Shown: positions 27,459 to 36,915, numbered from the stretch's first letter. The stretch is 64,000 nt of DNA from an uncultured Bifidobacterium sp. (GCF_949292005.1 NZ_CASEXV010000029.1:1-64000), one strand, 5' to 3'. The notes: a model not told the origin generated them from the letters alone. Made by a program: numbers and translations.

Positions 27459-28835
27459 TCAGTCGGACATGAGATCGCGGGCCATCTGCGAGAAGGCCTC
27501 GATGTACGCGTCGCACGCCTTGTCGTCATGGGCGACGGAGAGGGTCCATTCCTCCTCGCGACCGGGCGTCATGAACACGCCCCTGTTCATGGCGTACAGC
27601 CAGCACAGCTGGTTCAGGTCCGAGCGCTGGCCCTGCCTGAACGTCACATAATCGACTATTTTGTGCGGCGAGAAGGTCACGCAGCCCTTGGCTCCGAATC
27701 CCACCGCGTATCCGGGGAATCCATAGCGATGAACCACCTCGCTGCATCCATCCATAAGACGCTTGTTGAGATGATCGAAATGATCGTAGGCATCCGGAGT
27801 GAGAACCTTCTCCAGGTTCGCACGCGCGGCGGCCACGCACAGAGGATTTCCGCTGTATGTGCCCACCTGGTAGACCTCTCCGCTTTCGACCACGCTCATG
27901 ACCTCCTCGGTGCCTCCGATGGCTCCCATAGGAAGCCCGCCACCCAGCGCCTTGGCCATGGTGACCATGTCGGGACGCACTCCAAACAGCTTTGTGGCGC
28001 CACCGGGGCCTATGGTCAGACCCGTTTTGACCTCATCGAATATCAGCACCATGCCGTGCCGGGTCGTGATGTCCCTCACGGCCTCCAGATACCCCGGCTC
28101 CGGCGGCACGATGGACATGTTCATCAGACACGCCTCCATGATCAGGCAGGCGGGCGCCGATCCGTCCCTCTCCATCTCGACGATTCGATGCTCCAGCGCC
28201 TCGGCGTCATTGAAGGGCACCGGCACGGTCAGGGGGATTGTCGCCGCAGGAATTCCCGCTCCATAGGGAAGGGACCTCAGATGCAGACGATCGCCGATCT
28301 TGTCGTAATCCTCGGCGATGGATATCATCACCGCGTCGTGATGGCCATGGTAGGACCCGAATATCTTCATGATGGGGTCCCTGTGCGTGTACGCGCGCGC
28401 GATGCGAATGGCGTCCATTGTGGACTCGGATCCCGAATTCGTGTACCTCCACTTCGGAAGTCCGAAACGTTCCGACAGCTCGCCGGCGACAACGAAGTCA
28501 TCCTCGTCGGGGAGCGCGAAGTGCGTGCCCTTGGCGAATCGCGTGTTCACCGCCTCGCCAATCACCGGATTCGCATGCCCCTGGACCATGGCGCCGAAGC
28601 CGTTGTGGAAGTCGTAGTATTCATTGCCATCCACATCCCACACGCGGGACCCCTCCCCGTGGTCCACGTAGATCGGCCACGGGTCACGCAGCTGATACGA
28701 CGAGGCGACGCCGTTGCACAGATGCTCGCGCGCCTTCCCGTACATCTCGCGCGACTTGACCAGCTTCGCGTCGAGCTTGTCGGACTCCTTCGCGGTCAGT
28801 TCCTTGAGTCGTGTCGAATCGATGTTTCCCATCAT
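27459..28835 (-). CDS. class III aminotransferase, GSA-aminomutase-like
   Basis: A PLP enzyme of 458 residues that moves an amino group between an amine or amino acid and a keto acid. NSGSESTMDAIRIARAY (133-149), GSYHGHHD (160-167), FDEVKTG (266-272) and the PLP lysine Lys295 in AKALGGGLPMGAIGG are visible. They match the glutamate-1-semialdehyde aminomutase subgroup. No haem gene is near, and the adjacent aldehyde dehydrogenase and Pot importer argue for an amine or amino acid substrate. AAGGAG lies six bases before the first of two adjacent ATGs. An AT-rich 177-base gap upstream suggests its own promoter. Confidence 0.85.
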   Translation of the reverse strand: MMGNIDSTRLKELTAKESDKLDAKLVKSREMYGKAREHLCNGVASSYQLRDPWPIYVDHGEGSRVWDVDGNEYYDFHNGFGAMVQGHANPVIGEAVNTRFAKGTHFALPDEDDFVVAGELSERFGLPKWRYTNSGSESTMDAIRIARAYTHRDPIMKIFGSYHGHHDAVMISIAEDYDKIGDRLHLRSLPYGAGIPAATIPLTVPVPFNDAEALEHRIVEMERDGSAPACLIMEACLMNMSIVPPEPGYLEAVRDITTRHGMVLIFDEVKTGLTIGPGGATKLFGVRPDMVTMAKALGGGLPMGAIGGTEEVMSVVESGEVYQVGTYSGNPLCVAAARANLEKVLTPDAYDHFDHLNKRLMDGCSEVVHRYGFPGYAVGFGAKGCVTFSPHKIVDYVTFRQGQRSDLNQLCWLYAMNRGVFMTPGREEEWTLSVAHDDKACDAYIEAFSQMARDLMSD

Positions 28836-29012
28836 GGGATTCTCCTTATGTCCATTCCCTAGACGACGACATTCACATCAGTAGACGCCGGGAACTTCGT
28901 TTTTAGTGGTGTTTTTACCTAATCAGATAATTATTTCTTCGCCGTGAACTTACAACAATTCGAATTCCATCGTCTCGTAGGAACGATTCGTTGCTTCCGC
29001 CGACGCGAGGCG
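28836..29012 (-). promoter_or_regulatory. AT-rich region before the aminotransferase
   Basis: This 177-base gap is locally much richer in A and T than its surroundings (about 28905-28966). It holds the palindrome AATTCGAATT at 28957-28966 and a GTTCAC half-site just downstream of it on the minus strand. It probably contains a regulated promoter for the aminotransferase and dehydrogenase. No exact -35/-10 pair can be fixed. Confidence 0.45.
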
Positions 29013-30662
29013 TCATCTCTCATAAACCCGAGATCCGTCAAGCCACGTCCCCAGAACGCGCGTGCGGGCGATGTCGTCCGGGGGAATCGCTGTGATGTCC
29101 CTCTCAAGAAGAACCATGTCCGCATGGCGCCCGACATCGAGAGTCCCCCGGAATCCTTCGGTGAACCCCTGCATGGCGCTACCTCGGGTGGCCATGTCGA
29201 TGGCGTCTTCGACGGCGATCCTCTCCTCGGGAATCCACCCCTCCTCCGGCACGCCCTGATCTGTCTTCCGGGTCACCGCACGCCCGATGGACATCACTGG
29301 ATTGTTGCTGGAGATAGGCCAATCCGAACCGTGGGACAGCGTGACGCCGGCCTTGTGCAGGTCGGCCAAGGCATACTGGCGGCGAGATCTCACCTCACCA
29401 AGACGGGGCTCCGTGAGACGGACCATCAGTGCGTCCTGCTGCATCCACAAAGACTCGACGTTGACAATCACCCCCAGATCCGCGAACCGACCCATATCGT
29501 GCTCATCGATGATCTGGACATGGGTGACGACCGGCCGTCTGTCCCAACCAGCGTTGCGCCGCATCGCCGCCTCGATGGCGTCAAGCGCGTTGCGAACGGC
29601 GCGGTCTCCTATCGCATGAATATGCACCTGGAAACCCAAAGAATCGGCGAACATGACCGCCTCTGCCAGCTCATCGTGATCCCACACCTCCATTCCATTC
29701 CCGCCACCGTCATCGAGGTAGGGTTCGAGCATCGCTCCCGTCCCGGATTCGATGACTCCATCGGCGAAAAACTTCACTGTCCGCGCGTCAAGAAAACGCT
29801 CCTGCCCCATGTTGCGTATGTCCTGGCGAGCGCGTTGAAAACCCTCAAATTGCCTGCGCCAGTATCGGGAGTCCGCCCTGAAAGCCAGATTGGACCGCAC
29901 GGAGAGATCCCCCTGTGACAGAAGATCGCGATACGGCAGATCCATGCCCTCATCCACCCAGGCGTCCTGCATCCACGTCACGCCGCACTTGTTCTGTTCC
30001 TCGCACGCGGTGTGCAACGCGCGATCTAAAGACTCACGCGACGGATGAGGGGCCACCTTCGCAAGCAAATCGACGGCCCCCCACTCACGAAGCGTCCCTT
30101 TGGGCTCGCCGCCCTCCCGTCGATCTATGCGACCAAGGGGAGGATCGGGCGTGGCAGCCGTTATTCCCGCCAATGCGAGCGCTCGGGAATTGCACCACGC
30201 GGTGTGGTAGTCGTGGGCCCGAAGCCACACCGGACGATCAGGGACGACCTCGTCTATCCATCGCGCGTCGAAGGATCCCCCTTGCGCGAGGGCGGGATCA
30301 TAGCTCGCGGCAAAAATCCAACCGCCACCCGGATGCGAATCAGCCCAATCCCTCAACGCGTGCTGAATCTGGGGGATGCTCGTCGCATGAGCGACATCAG
30401 GACCCTGCGATTCCAATCCCCCGAAGATGGGGTGGCTGTGACCGTCGCCAAAAGCGGGAAGCAGCAGCCCCGAACGCAGGTCCACCACCTCGTCGGCCTC
30501 GGCGGACAAGTGCTCGGCGGCTTCCCCCAAGGCGACGACGACCGCTCCCCTCACTGCGATTGCGGATGTCGTCACACCCTTACGGACCCACACCCGGCCA
30601 TTATGGAAAACGTGAAGGGCATCATCGCGGTGGTCTGTGCGCGACAGCAGCATCTGACTCAT
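29013..30662 (-). CDS. amidohydrolase, YtcJ-like
   Basis: A metal-dependent amidohydrolase of 549 residues. It has an N-terminal beta-sandwich strip (VFHNGRVWVRKG), the metal pair His-Ser-His at about 75-77 in GDGHSHP, then HIHAIGDRAVRNALDAIE, VTHVQIID and SHGSDWPISSNNP, with the sandwich completed at the end (GRHADMVLLERDITAIP). Characterised relatives cleave N-formyl or N-acyl amines. It may therefore release a free amine. The second ATG is chosen because AAGGAG lies five bases upstream; the first overlaps the potD-like stop as TGATG. It is translationally coupled to the binding protein, linking hydrolysis to uptake. Confidence 0.85.
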   Translation of the reverse strand: MSQMLLSRTDHRDDALHVFHNGRVWVRKGVTTSAIAVRGAVVVALGEAAEHLSAEADEVVDLRSGLLLPAFGDGHSHPIFGGLESQGPDVAHATSIPQIQHALRDWADSHPGGGWIFAASYDPALAQGGSFDARWIDEVVPDRPVWLRAHDYHTAWCNSRALALAGITAATPDPPLGRIDRREGGEPKGTLREWGAVDLLAKVAPHPSRESLDRALHTACEEQNKCGVTWMQDAWVDEGMDLPYRDLLSQGDLSVRSNLAFRADSRYWRRQFEGFQRARQDIRNMGQERFLDARTVKFFADGVIESGTGAMLEPYLDDGGGNGMEVWDHDELAEAVMFADSLGFQVHIHAIGDRAVRNALDAIEAAMRRNAGWDRRPVVTHVQIIDEHDMGRFADLGVIVNVESLWMQQDALMVRLTEPRLGEVRSRRQYALADLHKAGVTLSHGSDWPISSNNPVMSIGRAVTRKTDQGVPEEGWIPEERIAVEDAIDMATRGSAMQGFTEGFRGTLDVGRHADMVLLERDITAIPPDDIARTRVLGTWLDGSRVYER

Positions 30663-30664
30663 CA

Positions 30665-31792
30665 TCACTCCTTGAATTGTTCCCAGATCTGGGTGTATTT
30701 GTTCACGACCGCCGTGGAACACTGCGGAACGTCCATGAGCTTGACATTGCTGGGAGTGATGATGGCCGAATCGTTCTTCAGGTCGGCAGGCATGAGGTCC
30801 TCGACCCCCTTGATGTATGAGTTGTAGTTGTTGTACTCAACCGCACGTAAAGAGTTCTTCGGTTTCATCATCCAGTTGATGAAAGTCATGGCCTGCTGAA
30901 CGTTTTTCACCCCGCTCGGAATCGACCAGTTGTCCTGGTACATGAGCGCACCCTCTTTTGGATAGACCCAGATGAGGTTCTTGTTCTCCGCGGCCGCCCT
31001 GTGCCCGTAACCATTCCAGATCATCGAATCGGTGTTCTCGCCCGTCACCAAACGGTCCAATGTTCCGTTCGAGCTGATGTTTTTCACCCTCTTCTTGAAA
31101 CTCATCAGAAGATCGCTGGCTGCCTGCAGCTCCTTGGCATTGTTCGTGCAGGGAGTCCCCCCTGTAGCCAGAAGCGCCGCGTTGACGCCGTCGTTCTGAT
31201 CGTCATGGATTCCCGGAGTCGCCGACCATGCCGCGCTTGACGTGAAATAGTCCTTCCATGTGGTCGGCGCCTTTTCGCCTTTCGCCAGTTTGGAGGAGTC
31301 GTACATGTACCCCGTCACTCCATAGAGATAGGGAGCCGAGTACTCTCGATTCTTGTCGAAATAGGGGTGCCGCCCAGCCGTGGAAATGTACTTTCCATTG
31401 GGAAGATCCAGCGCATCGAACTTCATCAGCAGACCTTTGACGATCATTTCCTTGACCGCGTATCCGCTGGGAACGACAACGTCATATCCCGAAGTTCCCG
31501 CAACCTCCAACTTCGAGATGAGCTCCTCGTTGTTCTGGTAATAGTCGATCGTCGTCTTGATTCCCGTTTCCTTAGTGAAGGCCTTGAGCGCGGACTCGGG
31601 AAAGTAGTCCGACCACGTATAGATATGCAGCACCCCTGACGTCGCCGCAGTAAAGGCAGGCGCCTGGGTGTCCGAGGAGCCCGAGCCATCTGATGCAGAG
31701 GACACCGAGCACCCCGCTACAGACAGAACCAGCGCCACCGTCGACCCGGCAGCCCCGACAATGCGCATCATCGCATGTTTCGTCAACGACAT
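30665..31792 (-). CDS. polyamine-type ABC binding lipoprotein 1
   Basis: A PotD/PotF-like extracellular binding protein of 375 residues. A signal peptide ends in SVAGC with lipid-modified Cys28. The mature protein has LHIYTWSDYFPESALKAF, GYDVVVPSGYAVKEMI, MIWNGYGHRA and a YQDNWSIPSGVKN block. Trp, Tyr and Asp at these places hold polyamines in E. coli PotD, which supports a cationic amine ligand. It is the second of two PotD-like genes in the operon, 138 bases after the first, and directly before the amidohydrolase. Its gap upstream contains a possible stem GTCGGC/GCCGAC. Confidence 0.88.
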   Translation of the reverse strand: MSLTKHAMMRIVGAAGSTVALVLSVAGCSVSSASDGSGSSDTQAPAFTAATSGVLHIYTWSDYFPESALKAFTKETGIKTTIDYYQNNEELISKLEVAGTSGYDVVVPSGYAVKEMIVKGLLMKFDALDLPNGKYISTAGRHPYFDKNREYSAPYLYGVTGYMYDSSKLAKGEKAPTTWKDYFTSSAAWSATPGIHDDQNDGVNAALLATGGTPCTNNAKELQAASDLLMSFKKRVKNISSNGTLDRLVTGENTDSMIWNGYGHRAAAENKNLIWVYPKEGALMYQDNWSIPSGVKNVQQAMTFINWMMKPKNSLRAVEYNNYNSYIKGVEDLMPADLKNDSAIITPSNVKLMDVPQCSTAVVNKYTQIWEQFKE

Positions 31793-31930
31793 AACTCTTC
31801 CCTTCTCGTGTTTTCCGTGCCTTGCGCTTTCCTTGTGGTGGTGGTGTTCCCGTCTTACCCGCCGTCCGTTCTGCAGTCGGCTATGCCGTCACCTCGCACG
31901 CCGACGATCCATGCGACGATGCAGATATGG

Positions 31931-33046
31931 CTAGCGACGGAAGTCCTCGAAAAGCTGCGTGTAATAGTCGTTGACCTTGTTGGAGCACGACTTCTCTATC
32001 CGCAGCGTCTTGAGTTCCACACTGGAGGGAACAATGACGTTGCTTTCCCGCATCTTCTCCGGAAGTAGCTCGTCCCCACCTTTGAGGACGCTTCCGGCGC
32101 CGCCCGCCTCCTCCACTGGTTCCTTGTTTTTCGGGTTGAGCATCCAATTGATGAACGTCTTGGCTTGGGCCACGTTCTTGGCGCCGGCCGAGATGGCCAT
32201 ATTGTCGACGAATTTCGACGTACCGTCGGTGGGATAGACGAATGTGAGATTCGGATTCGACGTAATGGCCTGATACGCGTCGTAACTCCACGCCATGCCA
32301 TACTTCTCCTCTCCGGAGGCCAAACGGTCCGCGACCCCCTCGGAGCTGAGAACACCGACCTTGCTTTTGAAGTTCGACAGAAGCTTCGACGCCTTTTGGT
32401 AGTCATTGGCGTTGGTCGAGCACTGATCCGAGTCCACCGCCCTCAATGCCGCATTGGTGATCTCGATCTGATCATCGAGCACCTGGGCCTTGCCAAAAGA
32501 CGAGGACAAGGCGAAGAACTTCTTCCATGACGTCGGCGCATCCGCGGCGGGAATGGTTGACGAATCGTAGACTATTCCCGTGTATCCAACGATGTAGGGG
32601 GCCGAGTACTCCAGCTTGGTGTCGTAGTAGGGGCTGGTGAACTCGTCGTCGATGTTCTTCGCGTTCGGAAGGCTGGACGTATCGAATTTGAGCAGCAGAC
32701 CCTCGGAGATCATCTGCTTGACCATGTAATCGCTGGGCATGACGATGTCGTAGCCCGTTCCGCCAGTGGACTTCAGCTTGGCCTCAAGCGCCTCGTTGCT
32801 GTCGAAGGTGTCTACGGAAACTTTCGTCCCCGTGGCCTTCTCATAGGACTTGATCACGCTGTCCGGCAAGTATCCAGCCCAAGTGTACACATGCAATTCG
32901 CCACCTGTGGCCGCCGTGAACTTGCCCGTCGCCGCGGACGTGGACCCAGACGACACGGAATCGCTCACACCACCGCTACAGGCTCCTGTGGCGAGGACCA
33001 ACGCGGCGACCAAACCAAACGGCACCATCTTTCTCATTACCGACAT
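31931..33046 (-). CDS. polyamine-type ABC binding lipoprotein 2
   Basis: A second PotD-like lipoprotein of 371 residues. The signal peptide ends LATGAC with Cys23. Ligand-site blocks are LHVYTWAGYLPDSVIKSY, GYDIVMPSDYMVKQMI and KFVDNMAISAGAKN. Only short motifs are shared with the neighbouring copy, and the WNG block is changed to MAWSYDAYQ, so the ligand may differ. The ATG MSVMRKMVPFG is chosen for AAAGGA five bases upstream. It lies 82 bases after potC. The gap holds a short GC stem (GCGCC/GGCGC, 33084-33099) that may stabilise the binding-protein mRNA. Confidence 0.88.
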   Translation of the reverse strand: MSVMRKMVPFGLVAALVLATGACSGGVSDSVSSGSTSAATGKFTAATGGELHVYTWAGYLPDSVIKSYEKATGTKVSVDTFDSNEALEAKLKSTGGTGYDIVMPSDYMVKQMISEGLLLKFDTSSLPNAKNIDDEFTSPYYDTKLEYSAPYIVGYTGIVYDSSTIPAADAPTSWKKFFALSSSFGKAQVLDDQIEITNAALRAVDSDQCSTNANDYQKASKLLSNFKSKVGVLSSEGVADRLASGEEKYGMAWSYDAYQAITSNPNLTFVYPTDGTSKFVDNMAISAGAKNVAQAKTFINWMLNPKNKEPVEEAGGAGSVLKGGDELLPEKMRESNVIVPSSVELKTLRIEKSCSNKVNDYYTQLFEDFRR

Positions 33047-33128
33047 GGGCATCCTTTCTCCATTTCCCTGCTTTTTCTCTCCAGCGCCACCGGCGGCGCA
33101 CCTGACACCCTTCGTGCACAGGTGAATG

Positions 33129-34025
33129 TCACGACTCATCCTTCCGACCGCTGGTCAGAAGTGTGGACACCACGGTCACGATGATCGCCATCAGCAGCAG
33201 CATCGTCGCCACGACGTTGATGCTGGGATTCACTCCCTTACGAATCAGGGAGAAGATATAAATCGGCAATGTGGTGGTTCCCGCGGATGTGAGGAAATTC
33301 GAGATCATGAAATCGTCCATCGAGATCACGAAGGCCATGAGCGCACCCGAGATGATCGCGGGGGTCAACATGGGAAGAGTCACCCTCATCACCGTCCGCA
33401 TACGGGTGGCCCCCAGATCCACCGCCGCTTCGAAGCACGACTGATCAACGGTCTGGATCCTCGCCCGCAACGGCATGACGACGAAAGGTATGCAAAACGT
33501 CGTGTGCGCCAGAATCAGCGGGATGAATCCCGGCGACATTCCCAACAGTCTGATGAACGCCATGGTCGATATGCCCAAAACTACTTCGGGGATGATCAGG
33601 GACGCGTTGATCAGACCGGAGGCAAGGGCCGAACCGGCCCGCGACATGTTGTCCGCGGCGAGGACGAAAGCGACGCCGAGAATCGTGGATAGCGTCATGG
33701 CGATGGAAGCGACCTCCAACGACACGAGGGTCGCGGATATGATCGAGGAATCGGTGAAGACCTTGCCGAACCATCTCACGGAGAAACCCTTCCACAACAG
33801 AGCCTGCTGACCTCCGTTGAAGGCGAACACGACCACGAAGATCATGGGGACGTACAGAAAGAACAAAACCAGAATGCCTATGGGCGTCACTCCGGGAAAC
33901 CTTCTTAGGGAGTTGCCGTTATGCCGCCCAGATCGTCGCGTGCTCAACGGCCGTCCAACGGGCTCACCGACGGTTCGAGACGATGGCGTCCCACCGTTTT
34001 CGGTAGTGGTGATGGTCGGTGACAT
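33129..34025 (-). CDS. potC: polyamine-type ABC permease (PotC-like)
   Basis: An inner-membrane subunit of an ABC importer. Six hydrophobic segments follow a polar N-tail of about 35 residues, starting IGILVLFFLYVPMIFVVVFAF. The EAA loop EAAVDLGATRMRTVMRVTLP that contacts the ATPase is clear. A characteristic DDFMISNFL lies in the next segment. Length is 298 residues. The ATG starts two bases after the potB stop. The open frame continues upstream through potB without a credible start. Confidence 0.92.
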   Translation of the reverse strand: MSPTITTTENGGTPSSRTVGEPVGRPLSTRRSGRHNGNSLRRFPGVTPIGILVLFFLYVPMIFVVVFAFNGGQQALLWKGFSVRWFGKVFTDSSIISATLVSLEVASIAMTLSTILGVAFVLAADNMSRAGSALASGLINASLIIPEVVLGISTMAFIRLLGMSPGFIPLILAHTTFCIPFVVMPLRARIQTVDQSCFEAAVDLGATRMRTVMRVTLPMLTPAIISGALMAFVISMDDFMISNFLTSAGTTTLPIYIFSLIRKGVNPSINVVATMLLLMAIIVTVVSTLLTSGRKDES

Positions 34026-34027
34026 AC

Positions 34028-35002
34028 TCACATCAACTGCCCTGCCTTTCTGGATGCCCTGCCACCGAGAACAGTGGCGGCAGCCCCGCAAACGAATGTG
34101 ACCAGAAGGATGATGGTCGACAAAGCCGCGCCAAACGGCCAGTTGCGGGCTTCCGCGAACTGTGAGGCGATAAGGTTGCCCATCATAAGAACCCGTCCTC
34201 CTCCTAAAAGAACCGGTTGGACATAGGATCCAAAAGCCGGAATGAAGCACAGAGCTATGGCCGACACCACCCCGGGCCTCGCGGCGCGCAGAATGATCCG
34301 GCGCATCACCGTCAGTTTTCGCGCGCCCAAATCGAAGGCCGCCTCGACCAAGCGGAAGTCGAATCCCGACAAGGCCGAGTACATGGGGAGTATGGCGAAG
34401 GGGAGGAAGGTGAAGATCAATCCGATCAAGGACGCCGACGAGGTGTACAGCAGTTGCCTGGTCCCCAACCCAAGCGCTCGCAGCACCACATTGATGGGGC
34501 CATTCTCGTTGAGGATCAACATCCACGCGTAGGTGCGCACGATGAGATTGGTCCAGAACGGAATCGTTACCAAAAGCACGAGGATTCGCTGGACGCGACG
34601 CTTCTGCAACGACATCCACAAGGCGATGAAAAACGACAGGACTATGCACGTGACCGTCGTGACCAGCGCCTGGAGAAAAGACGTCCAGAACACCTCGAGA
34701 TAGCGGGAGTCCAGAGAGCGATTCCCCAGGAAGTCCTCACGGTAGATCAGTTGCTCATAGGCTTTTGTGCTGAATTGAAACACCACGCCGCCGCCGGACT
34801 CCGGCTGGCTCATGAAGGAGAACGCGACGATCACGCCCACCGGCCCAAGCGTGAAAAGAAGGCCAATGAGGATTGAAGGAGCCGCGTACCAACGCCCAAG
34901 CATTCCCGGCCGCACGACCTTTCGCTTCCGGGAATCGTGACGGGCTTCGGCGCCGGACCGGATGGACGATGCGTGCGTCGAGAAGCCGCGCCGCCCTCCC
35001 AT
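34028..35002 (-). CDS. potB: polyamine-type ABC permease (PotB-like)
   Basis: The second membrane subunit, 324 residues. A basic N-tail (about 35 residues) precedes WYAAPSILIGLLFTLGPVGVIVAFSF. The region TIPFWTNLIVRTYAWMLIL and the EAA loop EAAFDLGARKLTVMRRIILR are typical of PotB/PotH. The ATG overlaps the potA stop by one base (TGATG), and potC follows after two bases, so the ATPase and both permeases are translated together. Confidence 0.92.
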   Translation of the reverse strand: MGGRRGFSTHASSIRSGAEARHDSRKRKVVRPGMLGRWYAAPSILIGLLFTLGPVGVIVAFSFMSQPESGGGVVFQFSTKAYEQLIYREDFLGNRSLDSRYLEVFWTSFLQALVTTVTCIVLSFFIALWMSLQKRRVQRILVLLVTIPFWTNLIVRTYAWMLILNENGPINVVLRALGLGTRQLLYTSSASLIGLIFTFLPFAILPMYSALSGFDFRLVEAAFDLGARKLTVMRRIILRAARPGVVSAIALCFIPAFGSYVQPVLLGGGRVLMMGNLIASQFAEARNWPFGAALSTIILLVTFVCGAAATVLGGRASRKAGQLM

Positions 35003-36120
35003 CACTTCACCACCCTCATGTGATCACGACGGATGGTCACGGTCACCGGCGCCTGCGGGGACAAATCAACATCAAACGAGGATGGGGACAGTCTCGCCAT
35101 CAACTCGCCTCCATCCGCCAGCCGCACCGAACACCTCACGTTCGCCCCCATGAACGTGACCCAGGTGACGGTCCCGTGAAGTCCCGAATCACCCGCCGGC
35201 GACAACGCGATATGCTCCGGCCTCACCGCGACGCACACCTTCTCCCCCTGCGGCACGGCCGTGATGTCCTGATCGAGTTCGAAGCTCGACCCCTCGAGAA
35301 CGACCGAGTTGCCGCTTCCCTTGTGCCCGTCGATGAGGTTAATGTCCCCGATGAAATCAGCCACGAAGCGGTTCACCGGCTCGTTGTATATCTGTTCGGG
35401 CGTCCCCACCTGCTCGGGCCTGCCGTTGGAGAACACCGCTATCCGATCGGCCATCGACAGCGCCTCCTCCTGGTCATGGGTCACGAAGATGAACGTCACC
35501 CCGGTCTCACGCTGGATTCTTTTGAGCTCGATCTGCATCTGCCGCCGAAGCTTGAAATCCAACGCGGACAGGGATTCATCGAGAAGAAGGACCTCGGGGC
35601 TTTTCGCCAAGGCGCGGGCGAGCGCGACGCGCTGCTGCTGACCTCCCGACAACTGGTCAGGACGACGCGATCCGATGTCGCGAAGATGGACCAGATCGAG
35701 CATGTCGGACACGATTCGGCGAATCTCCTTCCTGGGCTTGCGCTCCATCTCCAGTCCGAAGGCGATGTTCTGCTCGACGGTCATATAGGGAAAAAGCGCG
35801 TAGCTCTGGAACACCGTGTTCACCGGACGCTCATATGGAGGCAGATCGTCGATCTTGCGGTCGTCGAGGTAGATCTCGCCCGCATCCAGTGTCTCCAGCC
35901 CTGCGATCGACCGCAGAAGCGTCGTCTTTCCGCATCCCGACGGCCCCAGCATGACGAAGAACTCGCCCCGGCGGATGGCCAGGCTCACATCATCGATGGC
36001 GTGGACCTCCCTGCCCTCGGCCGACCGGAAAACCTTGCTCGCCCTGTTGATGGTGAGTCCGGACTCCCGTAGCTCAACTTCCCGGTCCCGTCCAACCGTC
36101 GCATCCACCGCGTCAGTCAT
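35002..36120 (-). CDS. potA: polyamine-type ABC importer ATPase (PotA-like)
   Basis: The ATP-hydrolysing subunit of the importer, 372 residues. Walker A GPSGCGKTT is at 59-67, the Q-loop at about 104-106 (VFQSYALFPYMTVEQN), the signature LSGGQQQR at 157-164, Walker B LLLDE at 178-182 and the switch His in FVTHDQEEAL. After about residue 240 comes a TOBE-type regulatory domain with VAVRPEHIAL. It is the first gene of the operon, directly downstream of the regulatory gap shared with the Lrp-type gene. Confidence 0.94.
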   Translation of the reverse strand: MTDAVDATVGRDREVELRESGLTINRASKVFRSAEGREVHAIDDVSLAIRRGEFFVMLGPSGCGKTTLLRSIAGLETLDAGEIYLDDRKIDDLPPYERPVNTVFQSYALFPYMTVEQNIAFGLEMERKPRKEIRRIVSDMLDLVHLRDIGSRRPDQLSGGQQQRVALARALAKSPEVLLLDESLSALDFKLRRQMQIELKRIQRETGVTFIFVTHDQEEALSMADRIAVFSNGRPEQVGTPEQIYNEPVNRFVADFIGDINLIDGHKGSGNSVVLEGSSFELDQDITAVPQGEKVCVAVRPEHIALSPAGDSGLHGTVTWVTFMGANVRCSVRLADGGELMARLSPSSFDVDLSPQAPVTVTIRRDHMRVVK

Positions 36121-36397
36121 CGCGCCATCCTTTCATCCCACCGCAACGGCGGCGAAGAGCGAGGGAAACCACACCACCACAATCACCGACCGGAGAAGAC
36201 GAAACGAACATCTTGCGATTTTTCATTTTCAGGTGCGGTTCACAAAGTAGATATGGTTTTTTGATTTGTTTTTATTTGCCTACATCAAAGTTTGTTTTGA
36301 TTTCCATAGAGTAAAATCCATATTGCCGCTCACGCTTCTTCGTAACGACGAGTTTTCGTGCGAAGAGCCTCGCCGAGTCCGAGGGGATAATGGGGTC
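36121..36397. promoter_or_regulatory. AT-rich divergent regulatory region
   Basis: This 277-base gap lies between potA and the divergent lrp-like gene. Bases 36215-36330 are strongly AT-rich, with repeats of TTTGATTT and a near-palindrome TCAAAGTTTGTTTTGA at 36285-36300, plus a GTTCAC half-site at 36238-36243. These are the expected features of an Lrp/AsnC-controlled, bendable promoter region. TAAAAT near 36311 is a possible -10 box for the plus strand. Confidence 0.5.
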
Positions 36398-36901
36398 ATG
36401 CCAACAGAACAGACGCACGACGAATCCCGACGCAACGACACCGGACCCCACGCACTCCTCGATGACATCAACAAGGTGATCATCAAACAGCTTCAGGAGA
36501 ATGGTAGACGCTCGTACGTCTCGATCGGCAAATCGGTCGGACTGTCCGAAGCGGCCGTCAGAAGCAGGGTCCAGCGTCTGACCGAGGCGGGAATAATCCA
36601 GATCGTGGCCGTCACCAACCCACTGCAGCTGGGCTTCACCCGCCAGGCGATGATCGGGGTGACCATAGGCGGTTCGGCCAATCTGGACGAGATCCTCGAC
36701 CACCTCAAATCCGTCTACAACATCGACTACATCGTGGTGACGGCCGGACGGTTCGACCTGCTTCTCGAGGTATTCAGCTCATCGGACGATGAGCTGCTGT
36801 CCGTGGTGACCACCATTAGGGCCATTGACGGGGTTCTCAGAACGGAGATATTCACCTATCTGACATTGGCCTCTCAGCGCTACGATTTTGGAGTCAGATA
36901 G
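36398..36901 (+). CDS. Lrp/AsnC family regulator
   Basis: A 167-residue feast/famine regulator. The N-terminal winged helix-turn-helix spans about 24-75, with GKSVGLSEAAVRSRVQRLTEAGII. The ligand-sensing RAM domain (about 85-155) has IDYIVVTAGRFDLLLEVF. Family members form octameric discs whose DNA binding changes with an amino acid ligand. The chosen ATG follows GAGGGGA and excludes a 44-codon AT-rich stretch read through upstream. It diverges from the pot operon and precedes the exporter gene, so it probably controls both; the effector is unknown. Confidence 0.9.
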   Translation: MPTEQTHDESRRNDTGPHALLDDINKVIIKQLQENGRRSYVSIGKSVGLSEAAVRSRVQRLTEAGIIQIVAVTNPLQLGFTRQAMIGVTIGGSANLDEILDHLKSVYNIDYIVVTAGRFDLLLEVFSSSDDELLSVVTTIRAIDGVLRTEIFTYLTLASQRYDFGVR

Positions 36902-36915
36902 ACTTATCGACAACG

